From assembly GCF_037392515.1 (NCBI RefSeq), contig NC_090281.1, forward strand, positions 50,720,145 to 50,784,144: a DNA stretch of 64,000 nt. Reading direction: 5' to 3'. Of this stretch, positions 46,001 to 55,925 are shown one piece after another. The stretch's first letter is position 1; every line of letters starts with the position of its first letter. Made by a program: the position numbers and the translations under genes. Origin of the DNA: Haliotis asinina (Eukaryota > Mollusca > Gastropoda > Lepetellida > Haliotidae). The notes below the pieces were generated by a model that was given only the letters and a program-made list of their open reading frames with translations, did no database searches and was not told the origin of the DNA.

Positions 46001-47189
46001 AATGGATAACACTTAAGATATCATAACGCAAGAATAACACTGCCACATAACAATATGAATGCAATAAAATATGTATCATAAAACACAATATAGTTCCCAG
46101 GCACTCACCTCCAGCTCCAAAAGATGCTCAAGATGTGAGTTCCACTGTTCCTCTGTGCTTATGTCACACGTCTGTCTAATATCAGGGAGAGCTGATTACC
46201 TAAACAGACACATGACTGGACAAATTATATACCCATGCCACAAAACATTATGAACATATCTCTGGTGTCATTACATAGACATTTTCACTTTATTGTGTTT
46301 GATATTTTGTTGATCCTGGAATACTGTTTGAAATAAACATCAGTCCCCAGACCCAAAGCCGACGGAATACCACTTGATTTTTTGTTTTTGATTTTTTGTT
46401 TCCTGCAGTTACTTATGGTCAACAGCTTTTTCATCCCCGATAACTTTGAGTATTATTTTTCAGAAAATATCAATCAGTAATTTCTAGTTTAAATTTCTAA
46501 CAAAAAATCTTTAACTCAGTTTGCTAGCTGACGTTTTTTGTTTGCTGGGAATTACTTATATTGTCAGTTAAATACTGAGAGAGCCTACATATTTTGATCT
46601 TCACCCACAACCTTTTATGGCACTAGGTCCTTAGGACTGACAGTTTTTCAGGCTTAAGGGCAAACACTCTATGACCCCAAATATTCGCAACCAAAAGACC
46701 TCACCCTTGGACAAAAAGTAATTTTAAGGGAGCCAGTTTTGTTCTCAATCACACACACAAAGAATATGAAAATGTCAACCTTTTATAATGGACAAGTCTC
46801 TGCAATGTGTCAACTGAAAGTAGTTGTCAGAGATAACAGCATCATTTACCATAACGAAACTCTTATGTCAGTGATTAAAAGGGCAGTGCTAAAACATACT
46901 ACTCAATTTTTGATAAGGATAATCAGATGGCATTCTATTTGTATACATGTGACACATGAGTATAGCTTATCGCTGATAGATATATCTATCTTTATCAGCA
47001 ACAAGATAAACTGACTGCTATTGCAACTGATTATCTTTTGAAGCTTTTGTGTCCTATTACACTTCATCAGAGAAAATAATAAAATTGAAAACTACCAGCT
47101 GTAAAAATATCTTGAATTGAAAAATTCAAATTTTTCCTTGTAACAGGACATTTGTTTGTTTATCATATCATTAACTTCACAGAAACAGT

Positions 47190-47452
47190 GAGTGAGTAAG
47201 TGAGTTTATTTTTATGCCGCACTCAATAATATTCCAGTTATACAGCAGTGGTCTGTAAATAATCGAGTCTGGACCAGACAATCCAGTGATCAACAACATG
47301 AGCATCAATCTGCGCAACTGGGAACCGATGGCATGTGTCAACTATGTCAGCGAGCCTGACCACACAATCCTGTTAGTCGCCTATTATCACTAGTACAGTC
47401 ATCTTTTATGGCAAGCATGGGTTGCTGAAGGCCTATCCTACCCCGGACGGGT
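47190..47452 (+). mobile_element. Long abalone-type SINE
   Basis: GAGTGAGTAAGTGAGTTTAT, CCGCACTCAATAATATTCCA, GTGGTCTGTAAATAATCGAG, ACATGAGCATCAATCTGCGC, GTTAGTCGCCTATTATCACT, CAAGCATGGGTTGCTGAAGG and CCTACCCCGGAC. It is near full length. Confidence 0.9.
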
Positions 47453-47586
47453 CAGAAACACTGGAAGAAACTGGAAGTGTTGGATTCTGATATGGGTGTT
47501 CAAGGTTACATGTTAGGTCCTTGCCTTTGTGTGTGTTCCTGTTTGTACTAATAGTCCTGAGTAATACAGATCACTGCCAGTTTAAC

Positions 47587-47750
47587 AGTGACTGAGTTTG
47601 GATTTACTCCACTTTTAGCCATATTCCAGTAATATCACAATGCCAGACACCAGAAAAGGGCTTCACAAGTTGTACCCATGTTGGAAATCGAATCTGAGCC
47701 TTCAGCATGACGAGCGAACGCTTTAAGCACAAGGCTACCACTCGCTATTT
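47587..47750 (-). mobile_element. tRNA-headed SINE
   Basis: GTGACTGAGTTTGGATTTAC, CCATATTCCAGTAATATCAC, ACACCAGAAAAGGGCTTCAC, AATCGAATCTGAGCCTTCAG and ACGAGCGAACGCTTTAAGC follow the family in reverse. It lacks the long ACTC run. Confidence 0.85.
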
Positions 47751-48288
47751 AATAGGATCAACTCGCCAAGATAGCATGCCATCTTTTACAATATGTGAAC
47801 ATCCTCTCAGACAAAATGCACTGACTTTCAGATGGCCACTTCTTTATCCAAGAGCCAGACAGAGTACCATGTTTTGATGTTCATTTTTATGACGCAGATG
47901 GGATTGAACCATTTACTGCTCTCCGGGTAGATAGTCCATTTATTATGCCATTATTGGTCACCTGACCACAGAATTTCTGCCTTTCAAGTTTCTTACGTAT
48001 CATTTATATAAAACAAACTTTCAATAACACTATGATAGAGGCCAATATATCAACACATTTATTACACTGTTTTAAAAGTGCATTCAGATTAAATTCAAAA
48101 CGAAGTTCAGTTCAAAACTATCAACAGTTTCACAAAATAGTTACATTTGTCGTCAGCTTCAGTTACATTGTCATTGATGCCATTGGTCAAACTGGTCTGG
48201 GTTCACTTTTCAAATGCAGATGGCAAATGCAATACTTTCATTATTTTGAATAATATCACTTCTACACTGTGTCACATGTTTTAATACA

Positions 48289-49542
48289 TTATTCAAAATC
48301 AAACAACAACGGCGGTACTACATCTTCATACAAAAGATATCTCACAAGGCACTGTGGCAAGCCAAGCTGTAACTGTTCCACACATTTGTCAACATTTGCT
48401 GGAAGTAACTGCCGTAGTTTCACACAACAAAGCTCCTTTAGACCTAAAGGCAGCAACCTCCACTGAGTCACAAGGCTCACAAATTGTCTTCTTTCACCAG
48501 TTGAAAATTTGGTACAATCTTCTGCAGCTCTGCAGAACATCCTGAAAGATTCCTCTTCCATTTTGAAACCTGACAACATTAACAACTTTAGTACCAGAAA
48601 ATAATCCTGAAAATTGTGTAGCATTGGTGATGGGAAAAACTTCCATAATGGTGTCCATCCATCCAAAAGTGAGTTTGCCCCATATGCAAGTAGAACCTGA
48701 ACAGCATGAAGATTGACCGTGGAGCAAGCATATTGTAGTGGCAAGTAACCCGCATAATCTTTCTTATGAACATCATTGCGAACCTCTAAAATACTCACTA
48801 TCACTTTGTAGGAGGGACAGAATAGGGGGTTGGAACAGGTTATATGTAGAGGAGGAAGCTTTGCTGTTGTCTCAACATCTTGTGGAAATGTCCCTTGGTC
48901 CAACAGATGTGTTCTACTTTCCAGCATCTTCTTGGAGGCAGTCAGCATTAACACATCTGTCAGTTCTAAGTCTGGGCATAGCTTGAACAGCATATAAACT
49001 CCTTTGAATTTGTTTTGCAAAATGCAGGTCAACAAACAGGTTCCGTTTCTCTGAGCTGGATCGGATCCATGCTCCAGTAGCATCTGTATTAAGGGCTCCT
49101 CCCCTGCATAGCAGGATCGGAGTAAGGCTGTCTCCTCATCAACATCCTCCAAAGTGACGTCTGCTCCTGAGCTGAGAAGCAGACGAGTAGCTTCAACATT
49201 TGAGTGGGTGCAGGCAAGATGAAGGGCAGTGTTACCATCCTCATCCTGGTCATTTATATCACAGCCTGCCTCCAGAAGACATTCAATAAGGTTAACTCTG
49301 TCTTCTGTGGTATCACAAGCAAAATGCAGAGGTTGTTTGGCTAGACTTTTTGAAGGAGCATTAACACTAGCTCCAGATGAAAGAAGTAGCAGTGCTATGT
49401 CCCTGGCATTGACATGACATGCCTCACACAAGGGTGTCAGAACATCATAGGCTTCATCTATATCAGTTATCTCTCCTGAGTCAAGGAGGCTTGCAACTCT
49501 ATCTATGTCATTGTTTCGTATGGCGTCAGTGAGGGCTTCCAT
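48289..49542 (-). CDS. Ankyrin-repeat and SOCS-box protein (ASB-like), paralogue 2
   Basis: A probable substrate adaptor of an Elongin B/C-Cullin 5 ligase, 417 residues from the chosen ATG. Ankyrin repeats lie at about 34-63, 67-98, 102-133 (DGNTALHLACTHSNVEATRL, then SSGADVTLED), 135-166, 228-262 and 266-295. The SOCS box is at about 364-406 (LGLKELCCVKLRQLLPANV to LPQCLVRYLLYED). The open frame extends 32 codons further up to 49638, but a strong acceptor (CCCTCTTTTCAG ending at 49551) makes that part look like intron. The ATG at 49542 gives MEALTDAIRNND, a natural ankyrin-protein start. Another ATG at 49550 is out of frame. It shares with paralogue 1 the intronless frame, the FPS(P/L) and LK.L(V/M)M(A/L).SGF blocks and the SOCS-box start. 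Confidence 0.88.
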   Translation of the reverse strand: MEALTDAIRNNDIDRVASLLDSGEITDIDEAYDVLTPLCEACHVNARDIALLLLSSGASVNAPSKSLAKQPLHFACDTTEDRVNLIECLLEAGCDINDQDEDGNTALHLACTHSNVEATRLLLSSGADVTLEDVDEETALLRSCYAGEEPLIQMLLEHGSDPAQRNGTCLLTCILQNKFKGVYMLFKLCPDLELTDVLMLTASKKMLESRTHLLDQGTFPQDVETTAKLPPLHITCSNPLFCPSYKVIVSILEVRNDVHKKDYAGYLPLQYACSTVNLHAVQVLLAYGANSLLDGWTPLWKFFPSPMLHNFQDYFLVLKLLMLSGFKMEEESFRMFCRAAEDCTKFSTGERRQFVSLVTQWRLLPLGLKELCCVKLRQLLPANVDKCVEQLQLGLPQCLVRYLLYEDVVPPLLFDFE

Positions 49543-49720
49543 GATACCATCTGAAAAGAGGGAACCACACCTAGAGAAACCAGGGGAGTCATTTCCACAC
49601 CAACTTAAGTAAAATACAGTATGCATTACATTGAACAATAATCCTGAATTTCAGACACTATTTTAAAACTCACTTGGAACTTGAAACGCTTTTATATGCC
49701 TCCCTGTTCCCACTATAACA

Positions 49721-49890
49721 GGTGAGTGAGTGAGTGAGTGAGTGAGTGAGTGAGTGAGTGAGTGAGTGAGTTTAGTTTCACGCCACGCTAAGCAATATTC
49801 CAGCTATATGGCGGCGGTCTGTAAATAATCAAGTCTGGACCAGACAATCTAGTGATCAACATCATGAGCATCGATCTGTGCAGTTGGGAA
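49721..49890 (+). mobile_element. Truncated long SINE with (GTGA)n run
   Basis: About twelve GTGA units (49721-49770) lead into TTTAGTTTCACGCCACGC, AGCAATATTCCAGCTATATG, GCGGCGGTCTGTAAATAATC, AGTCTGGACCAGACAATC and GCATCGATCTGTGCAGTTGG, where it stops. In transcription direction this is a 5'-truncated copy with a long tail. Confidence 0.9.
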
Positions 49891-51024
49891 CTTTGCCTCT
49901 ACATTCATCGCCTATTTCATGGCAAGGGAATAATAATTCCTGTGTTTGTGTTGATCTTTGGTGTGATGAGTGAATAATTTGACCACTAGAAAACCTCACC
50001 GCCACTTTGAACGTTAGTGAAGGAGGCAAAAAGAGGAAGATACAGATATTGTGAATTTGAAAAAGGATAGAATGTTGTCTGCATAACAGGCAAAGATGGA
50101 AATCATTCCATTCCCACCAATACCTCAATGCCAAGAAACTTCCTAACATAAAAATTATCACAAACCCTTTTGACTTCAATGAATCAAGTGACCATTGACC
50201 TTCTGAGGACATGTATCTAGTGTCTGTCTTTTAGTAAGTGTTTAACAAGGTACAACATTTTCCTATGCATTTAGCAAGAAATAGGTTCATCCAATGAAAT
50301 GAAATTTCATGCAATGAAATGCATCATGAAAGATACTGCAATTGTAACTGAACAATAAAATTGGTTAAAATTTTACAATGCACATAGCTCTACACTGTTA
50401 GCACATGGTTGTTCATGAATCATCAAACTCTATAATGTTTAGGTTACTTCATTCAAGTGTTCTATACTAAAACAATAACATTCTGATTAACTGAAAATAT
50501 GTTTTTTACAACTGATAATCACTTTTAATCCTTCTTCTGATGATTTTCAATCATCAGAAAACCAGTAAATGACATCATTTCTAGTGAATGAACACACATG
50601 CTCAAATCAGTATGACAGGAATTCACTCACTTCTAATTACCTTTCATCATTGATAAAGAATAATACAGAGTTCACGAATAGTGTCTGACACTCTGACAAA
50701 TCTGGCAGATTTGCCAGTGGTCAGACAGAAGTCCCCAACCTGCTGTACCCAATGTCTGATTGAATATATCACAATGACTTTGTCTGAAGTTGTTATTTGT
50801 GGCATGTGAGAGTGTTTATATATTTATGTTTATAATGTTTGTCATTATATAATGTTGATAATTTCAATGCCAATCATGACAAATGTTAAATCTGAAATGT
50901 ATGTTTAATTTTATTCTGTGGGTCCTGTGAATTTTCAGTGGGTCAGACAGACATCTGAAACTTACAGGACCCAGTGTCCTGTTACTTTGAAACACCATTC
51001 GAGAACACTGACAATTTGGAGATT

Positions 51025-51151
51025 AACATCATTTATTGGCCAATTTCCGGTGTTATTGTGTATTTGAAGCATGGGAATGTTTCATTTGAAACCTCCGGCT
51101 AACGCCGTCAGTTCGAAATGCATTCCCGTATATTGGCCAACAAATGATGTT
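51025..51151. repeat. Fold-back (inverted repeat) element
   Basis: AACATCATTTATTGGCCAA at 51025-51043 pairs with its near-perfect inverse at 51133-51151 (one mismatch). Inner arms GGGAATG-TTTCATTTGAA and TTCGAAATGCATTCCC also pair. No coding frame. Confidence 0.8.
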
Positions 51152-51173
51152 TATCGACATTGTAAACACAAAA

Positions 51174-51448
51174 GTAAACCAAAGGGTTTTACTGTCTGCA
51201 CTTGTTTACATCGAGCAGGCCGTTTCAGCTGGTTCCCATGGTAGCGTCTCGAGTTGCTCATTTGTGACATTATTCTAACTTTACATCACAATATGATTTC
51301 AATGACGTCACCACTGTTGATGACACAACAAAACAATTGTTTATGTGTCAATATGCAGTGAATAGTCTTGCAGTTTCCGGGAATCTAATACCATTTGATC
51401 ATGTTTTTCAACCAATCAGATTACAGAACACAGTAACTTTTGGTTTAC
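51174..51448. mobile_element. Short MITE-like element with terminal inverted repeats
   Basis: GTAAACCAAAGGGTTTTACT at the left and, in reverse complement, GTAAACCAAAAGTTACTGTG at the right give imperfect ~20-bp TIRs around 275 bp. No clear target duplication is seen. The right end is 14 bp from the start of the 6.8-kb tandem duplication. Confidence 0.5.
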
Positions 51449-51623
51449 AATAATAATAATAAAGTGAGATATTCTTTCTATAATGGTGTCATTTCTATAG
51501 ATTAAACATCTCCTCACAAGATAGTGACATCATGTGAAGGATGTTACCTTTTAGATAGCGGTAGGTTGTTCCCCTTCCATGCAACTTGGAAGTGTACATG
51601 TAGTAAACTATGTTTATCAGTAG

Positions 51624-52195
51624 CAGTCTAAGTAAACTTGAGTCTCGGTGTTTTTCATTACACTCGTCTACTGAGTAACAAACCCTAGTGGTAGGTTGCA
51701 TCAGTTAACCTGTGAGAATGACCAATCAGAACACAGCTTATTAAATTGGGAAAGGGGACATTTGCACATTCCTTCTGATTTGTTTTACCTCGAAAAGGTT
51801 TGCAAGAGAACGATTCCGAATGCTATTTTCTGTACAATCACTTCTGGCTAATGCACACATATAGCAGGCCACAGCACTGGCAACAGTTGCTGAAAAGAGC
51901 ATTTTTGTCAATATTCAAGGATGTCAGCTTGCAGAAATATTAACTAATGGTAACGATGTCATCAGAAATCCATAAGCATATATACTGTGGCTCAAATATC
52001 TGTGTTTTATGCGGATTTTCATTTTTTTCAGTGTCAGTGACTGGGGAATACTGTAAGTCCCACCAAACCCATTGTCTGATCGTTTAAATCCGTACAGCCG
52101 TCTCTATATTTATTGTACAGTCATGGGTCGCTTAAAGGTTTCTCAGACTCAGTGCAGGAGTGTAACGAATAGTACTGAGACTAACTTTACTGATC
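51624..52195. mobile_element. Relative of the 10-bp-TSD MITE, first tandem copy
   Basis: It starts CAGTCTAAGTAAACTTGAGT. The blocks ATTACACTCGTCTACTGAG, TGCATCAGTTAACCTGTGAG and ACCAATCAGAACACAGCTTA match the inverted right arm of the element at 23910-24528. The right end (AGTACTGAGACTAACTTTAC) is a degenerate inverse of the left end. No clear target duplication remains. Confidence 0.7.
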
Positions 52196-54493
52196 ATAAT
52201 CATTGGCTGTTTCAGAGGTTCAACAAATGTTTTAAAAGCCACTTGCCACGGGGCAAGTGACCTTAAGAAAGTAACTTGTCCTGACTAATATTCCACTTGC
52301 CCTGACTTATGACATTATCATGATGATGAAATTGTGAAAGAATAAATCAACATGGTATTTCATGTTAATGTTTACTGGACTGTTTATTGAAAAGAAAAAC
52401 AACAAAGATAACTCTACTTTATTGTGAAATTTAATAGCTACATTTTGAGCAGATATGAAATGAAATCCAAGCTTATTTGCAGTTTGAATCCGTTTGCAGA
52501 AATTACCTTGTAGACAAGTAAGATACCATTATTTGATTACCCCAATTGAAAACTGGCTTGTCCTGGGTGTCAGACGATGAGATTTTTTTATCCATGTGTT
52601 TATAATGAACATCCATACATTAAAGCAACGGATATCTAGAACTCTTTTGGTCCAGGCCATATGCTGTATATTTTAGTTAAAATGCCTATAACAAACGACA
52701 GATAACAAATTAAAACTAGTGGTCCTCTTGAGTATGTTAGTACCCTAATACTAGAAATTCACCATAAGAGCTATAGCATTGAGAACAGTTAAGACATGGT
52801 CATATGTATTGGGAGAAAACATGCAGAAGTTTACTGAAAGAATTGTGCGAATATGCAGGAAATATACAATATAGCCCCCATATTTGTACAGAAAAAATAT
52901 AAAAATCCTCATCGCCCCCTCTTGTGATAAATTATGAACGGTCCCTTACCAACACAACAATTACTAGACTAGTAGACTATTACACGTGGACTTGGTTGGT
53001 TCTTTGATCTCGTCCAAAATACGTAGAAACAGTTTTCCACACTATGTTCCGGTTATTAAAACCGGTTTGGACTAAGCAGCTTTGGTGTTGTGCGCCGTTG
53101 TTTCTGTTACTACCCATGCAAGTTTTGTTGATGGCGTGGTCAGTCAGTTGACATTTATGCTATTTATGGTTTGCGGGTTCCAACGTCACTATCACTCATT
53201 CAATGGCACGCATAGTAAAACCACGCGAAAACCGGAGTAAACGCATCGGCAACAGTAACCGCCCAAAACGAATGGTGTACCGTGGAAAATTTATGTCGTT
53301 TCCTCTTAAACACAACACTGAACGTCAGTAGTCGTAGTCACATTCATACAGCTGATCACATTTACCTTTCGAATCAACACACGAGTCCTCCGGTGAGTAA
53401 AGTTCTTTGGCGGGACCCACTGGCGATGAAAGTGTCACTCAAACTTCGAGAACTGTTATAACCGAGACGAGCACTGATCCATTCTGGTTAGGTGCTGTTA
53501 TATTTTACGCCACTATTTTGCCTTTGATTGCACTGTTTCAGTGTAAGCTAGGTAATTGTATAACTACACATAACTGGGAGAAATAGATCATCCAAACAAC
53601 TCCCAATACAAGACAGATATATTTGCAACCAAGATAACCTGGGTTGCAAATATATCTAGATCTATGTAGTATTGGGAATTATCAGATTATAACGCAGATT
53701 TGAACTTCGATCCTTACCTGCAACTGTTACTGTTAAATGTTCGGCAATGAACTAAATGGCACAGACTTGGATTATCAGGGATAATCTACAACATGGATAG
53801 GTCACTTGCTTGCTTTCTTTACCATTTGTACCGATTAGCGTGCTTCGGCAGGCTCCAACGCACTCAGTGACTTGGCTCGTTCTCAGCGCAACTTCCTCTG
53901 TATAAACTTAACAGTCTGTTGTATCAGTCGGCATTTAACAATGAATTAATGAATTATAATAAGAACGAAGAGCAAGAATTACATGTGAATGAATGAAAGA
54001 AATAAAGAAAAAGAATGAAAAAGTACACATATGAATGAATGAAAGAATAAATGATACACCACGGCCAATCCCCCCAAAACGTTAAAGAACACATGTGTTA
54101 ACATTACGTCGTTTTTAAAAACTTTACTTTGAGACATTTTTGTGCAGTAATTAATTCAGATATCTTATTGCATGTGGGGAATGGCATGAACATTAACAAA
54201 ATGTTAACTGACACTGTCACACACCCCTAAAAAACCCAGAAGGTTTAAAACTATCACAAAGCGCTGTAAACACCTTTCCAGTTTTGTCAAATAATAAGAT
54301 CAAAAAGAAAGAAAGAAGTTATAGAACTATAAGCAGCACAAGCACCAATAGTGGATCAGTTCAGATCGGCGATATGTCATTTTTCAAAGACATCACACAC
54401 CATAACAATTTATCAAAAATCATAAAACCACCACTATTACTTGCAAACAACTTTCACCTGATGGTATATTCCCCTCACAAATCTGAAGATGTA
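52196..54493. other. Non-coding part of the 6.8-kb unit, first copy
   Basis: AT-rich unique DNA. A short hairpin CACTTGCCACGGGGCAAGTG lies at 52240-52259, with further ACTTGTCCTGACT and ACTTGCCCTGACT motifs just downstream. No gene is recognised. Confidence 0.6.
53599..53679. repeat. Long hairpin, first tandem copy
   Basis: The inner arms AGATATATTTGCAACC (53615-53630) and its perfect inverse (53642-53657) are 16 bp with an 11-nt loop. Outer arms CTCCCAATAC and GTATTGGGAA pair as well across small bulges. The second tandem copy has it at 60382-60462. Confidence 0.85.
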
Positions 54494-55790
54494 CAGTGTT
54501 CCCAGAAATTATTGAGAAAATCTTTGTTTTTTTTCTAATGATGCTAAGATTGGAAAAAGGGCTTTCACTATGCATTAAGCATACTAAATAAGGGAGACAA
54601 CTCTTGAAGGCTTAGAAGGCAGCTCATTACGTCAAGAGTTATCTCCCTTGTCTGGGCAGACGGCTTCCTGTGTTGACATGGCAGAATTTACAGCAAGAGA
54701 GAAAAGAAAGCTCATTCTAGATGATTTTGAAAGGGGTGAGGCTGGTGCTAAAGTGTTAGCTTGTAGACATGGTATTCCTCTGTCTACAGTATACAGAACT
54801 ATGAAGAATATTCAAACAGGAACCGGGATAGAGCACAAAGCAGGGGCAGGTCGGCCTAGGAAATTCAGTGTTGTGGATCGCCGAAGACTTGGGCAGATTG
54901 TGAGTAGGGGCAAATTGAAAAGTGTTGAGAACATCAGAAATGAAATGATTAGCAGAGGAAGTCCTCAGGTATGCAATGAAACAGTTAGGCAGGAATTACA
55001 GAGACTTAATTGGGTGAAAAAACGTGGAATTCCCTCGCCGTTGATGAAAGATGCACAAAAGGAAAAACGTTTAAACTGGTGTCGGGCTCATGAAAATCAA
55101 GATTGGGATAATGTTTTCTTTTCGGATGAAAGTTCTGTTTGGCTTTTCCCTAATTGTGTGAAAATTTGGACCAAAGATACTGTCAAACCTATCTACCAGC
55201 GACCCAAACATAGCTCGAAGTTTCACATGTGGGGTGGCATATCGGCTCGCGGAGTGACGCCATTGTGTGTTTTCACGGGAAACTTGACAAAAGAAAGATA
55301 CGTTGACATTCTAAATGGTCACCTTCTTCCGACAGCACAAACATTGTATGAAGATGATTGGATTTTCCAGCATGATAATGACCCAAAACACACTGCGCGC
55401 TACACAAAACAGTGGTTGTCGGGCGAAAATGTTGAAGTTTTAGACTGGCCCAGTTACAGCCCAGACCTAAACCCAATTGAGAATGTGTGGGGAGTCATGA
55501 AGGACAGAATAAACCAAAAGGGACTGAGAAATATTGAAGATATGAAGGCCGAGGTGGTTTAATATTGGGATACCCTGTCACACGATTACCTACAAACTTT
55601 GATGGGTAGTGTGCCTAGGCGTATTCAGGCATGCATTGCTGAGCGAGGAGGTCTAACAAAGTACTAAAACAAGACTGAGACTGTAAAAGGATGATGTTTT
55701 AACATGTTTATGTAAGTAAAACGCCAGAAGTTAATAAACGTAATGAGTTACATGACGCAACATGATTCTCAATAAGTTCTGGGAATACTA
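54494..55790 (+). mobile_element. Tc1-like transposon (DD34E), 1297 bp, first tandem copy
   Basis: The left end CAGTGTTCCCAGAAATTATT and the inverted right end TAGTATTCCCAGAACTTATT match over 25 bp with three differences, and TA flanks both sides (54492-54493, 55791-55792). The length is typical of Tc1 elements. An 18-bp inverted repeat (54590-54607 against 54632-54649) stands just before the transposase frame. It is complete except for one early stop in the transposase. Confidence 0.95.
54678..55562 (+). CDS. Tc1-like transposase, ended early by one stop codon, first tandem copy
   Basis: It cuts and joins the ends of its own transposon. From the ATG at 54678 (MAEFTAREKRKLILDDFERG) there are 294 codons. 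The N-terminal helix-turn-helix region (about 5-50) leads to the GRPRKF linker at about residue 70, followed by a second DNA-binding helix set. The catalytic triad is visible: D in FFSDESSVW, D in QHDNDPKHTA and E in LNPIENVW, with 34 residues between the second D and E. A TAA at 55560-55562 follows AEVV. The same frame then continues for 34 codons (YWDTLSHDYLQTLMGS to GGLTKY) to a natural-looking TAA at 55665-55667, so the full protein was about 329 residues. The stop (possibly CAA to TAA) removes only the C-terminal tail after the triad; whether the protein still works is unknown. Confidence 0.93.
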   Translation: MAEFTAREKRKLILDDFERGEAGAKVLACRHGIPLSTVYRTMKNIQTGTGIEHKAGAGRPRKFSVVDRRRLGQIVSRGKLKSVENIRNEMISRGSPQVCNETVRQELQRLNWVKKRGIPSPLMKDAQKEKRLNWCRAHENQDWDNVFFSDESSVWLFPNCVKIWTKDTVKPIYQRPKHSSKFHMWGGISARGVTPLCVFTGNLTKERYVDILNGHLLPTAQTLYEDDWIFQHDNDPKHTARYTKQWLSGENVEVLDWPSYSPDLNPIENVWGVMKDRINQKGLRNIEDMKAEVV

Positions 55791-55854
55791 TATGTGAAAG
55801 TCTCCATGTATATATTCTCCCTGGTTTTATCCAGCACATAATCATATCCATAAG

Positions 55855-55925
55855 GGGAATCGAACCCGAGACTTCGGCCTGTCAAGCAAACGCTTTATCC
55901 AGGAGGCGAGCTAACCCACAGCCCT
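55855..55925 (-). mobile_element. tRNA-like SINE head, first tandem copy
   Basis: The reverse complement reads GGGTTAGCTCGCCTCCTGGA, TAAAGCGTTTGCTTGACAGG, CCGAAGTCTCGGGTTCGATT and CCCC, with A-box- and B-box-like parts. It lacks the tail of the SINEs elsewhere in the window. It lies 65 bp beyond the right end of the Tc1 element. Confidence 0.65.

Larger units (their letters stand above)
43096..48288. other. Region between the two ASB-like genes
   Basis: About 5 kb of AT-rich DNA with two SINEs near its right end, listed separately. A palindrome-like motif GGGCCAATGTTGGGCCAAC lies near 45860. A minus-strand donor-like site, GGAG|GTGAGTG near 46104-46113, could end a leader exon of the gene at 41261-42595, but there is no further support. 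No other gene is seen. Confidence 0.55.
49551..51462. other. Region upstream of ASB-like paralogue 2
   Basis: It holds the (GTGA)n-headed SINE and two inverted-repeat elements, listed separately, next to the border of the 6.8-kb duplication. A donor-like GTTCCAA|GTGAG on the minus strand at 49674/49673 could pair with the acceptor at 49551 to make a 123-nt leader intron, but this is only a guess. An (AAT)n run lies just before 51463. Confidence 0.5.

Noticed and set aside
48494-48776. Minus-strand frames of 62-77 codons in ASB paralogue 2
   Set aside because: These are shadows in other frames of a well-supported ankyrin/SOCS coding sequence.
49543-49638. N-terminal 32-codon extension of ASB paralogue 2
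   Set aside because: A strong acceptor lies between it and the natural start, and the peptide has no ankyrin-like sequence. It reads as intron.
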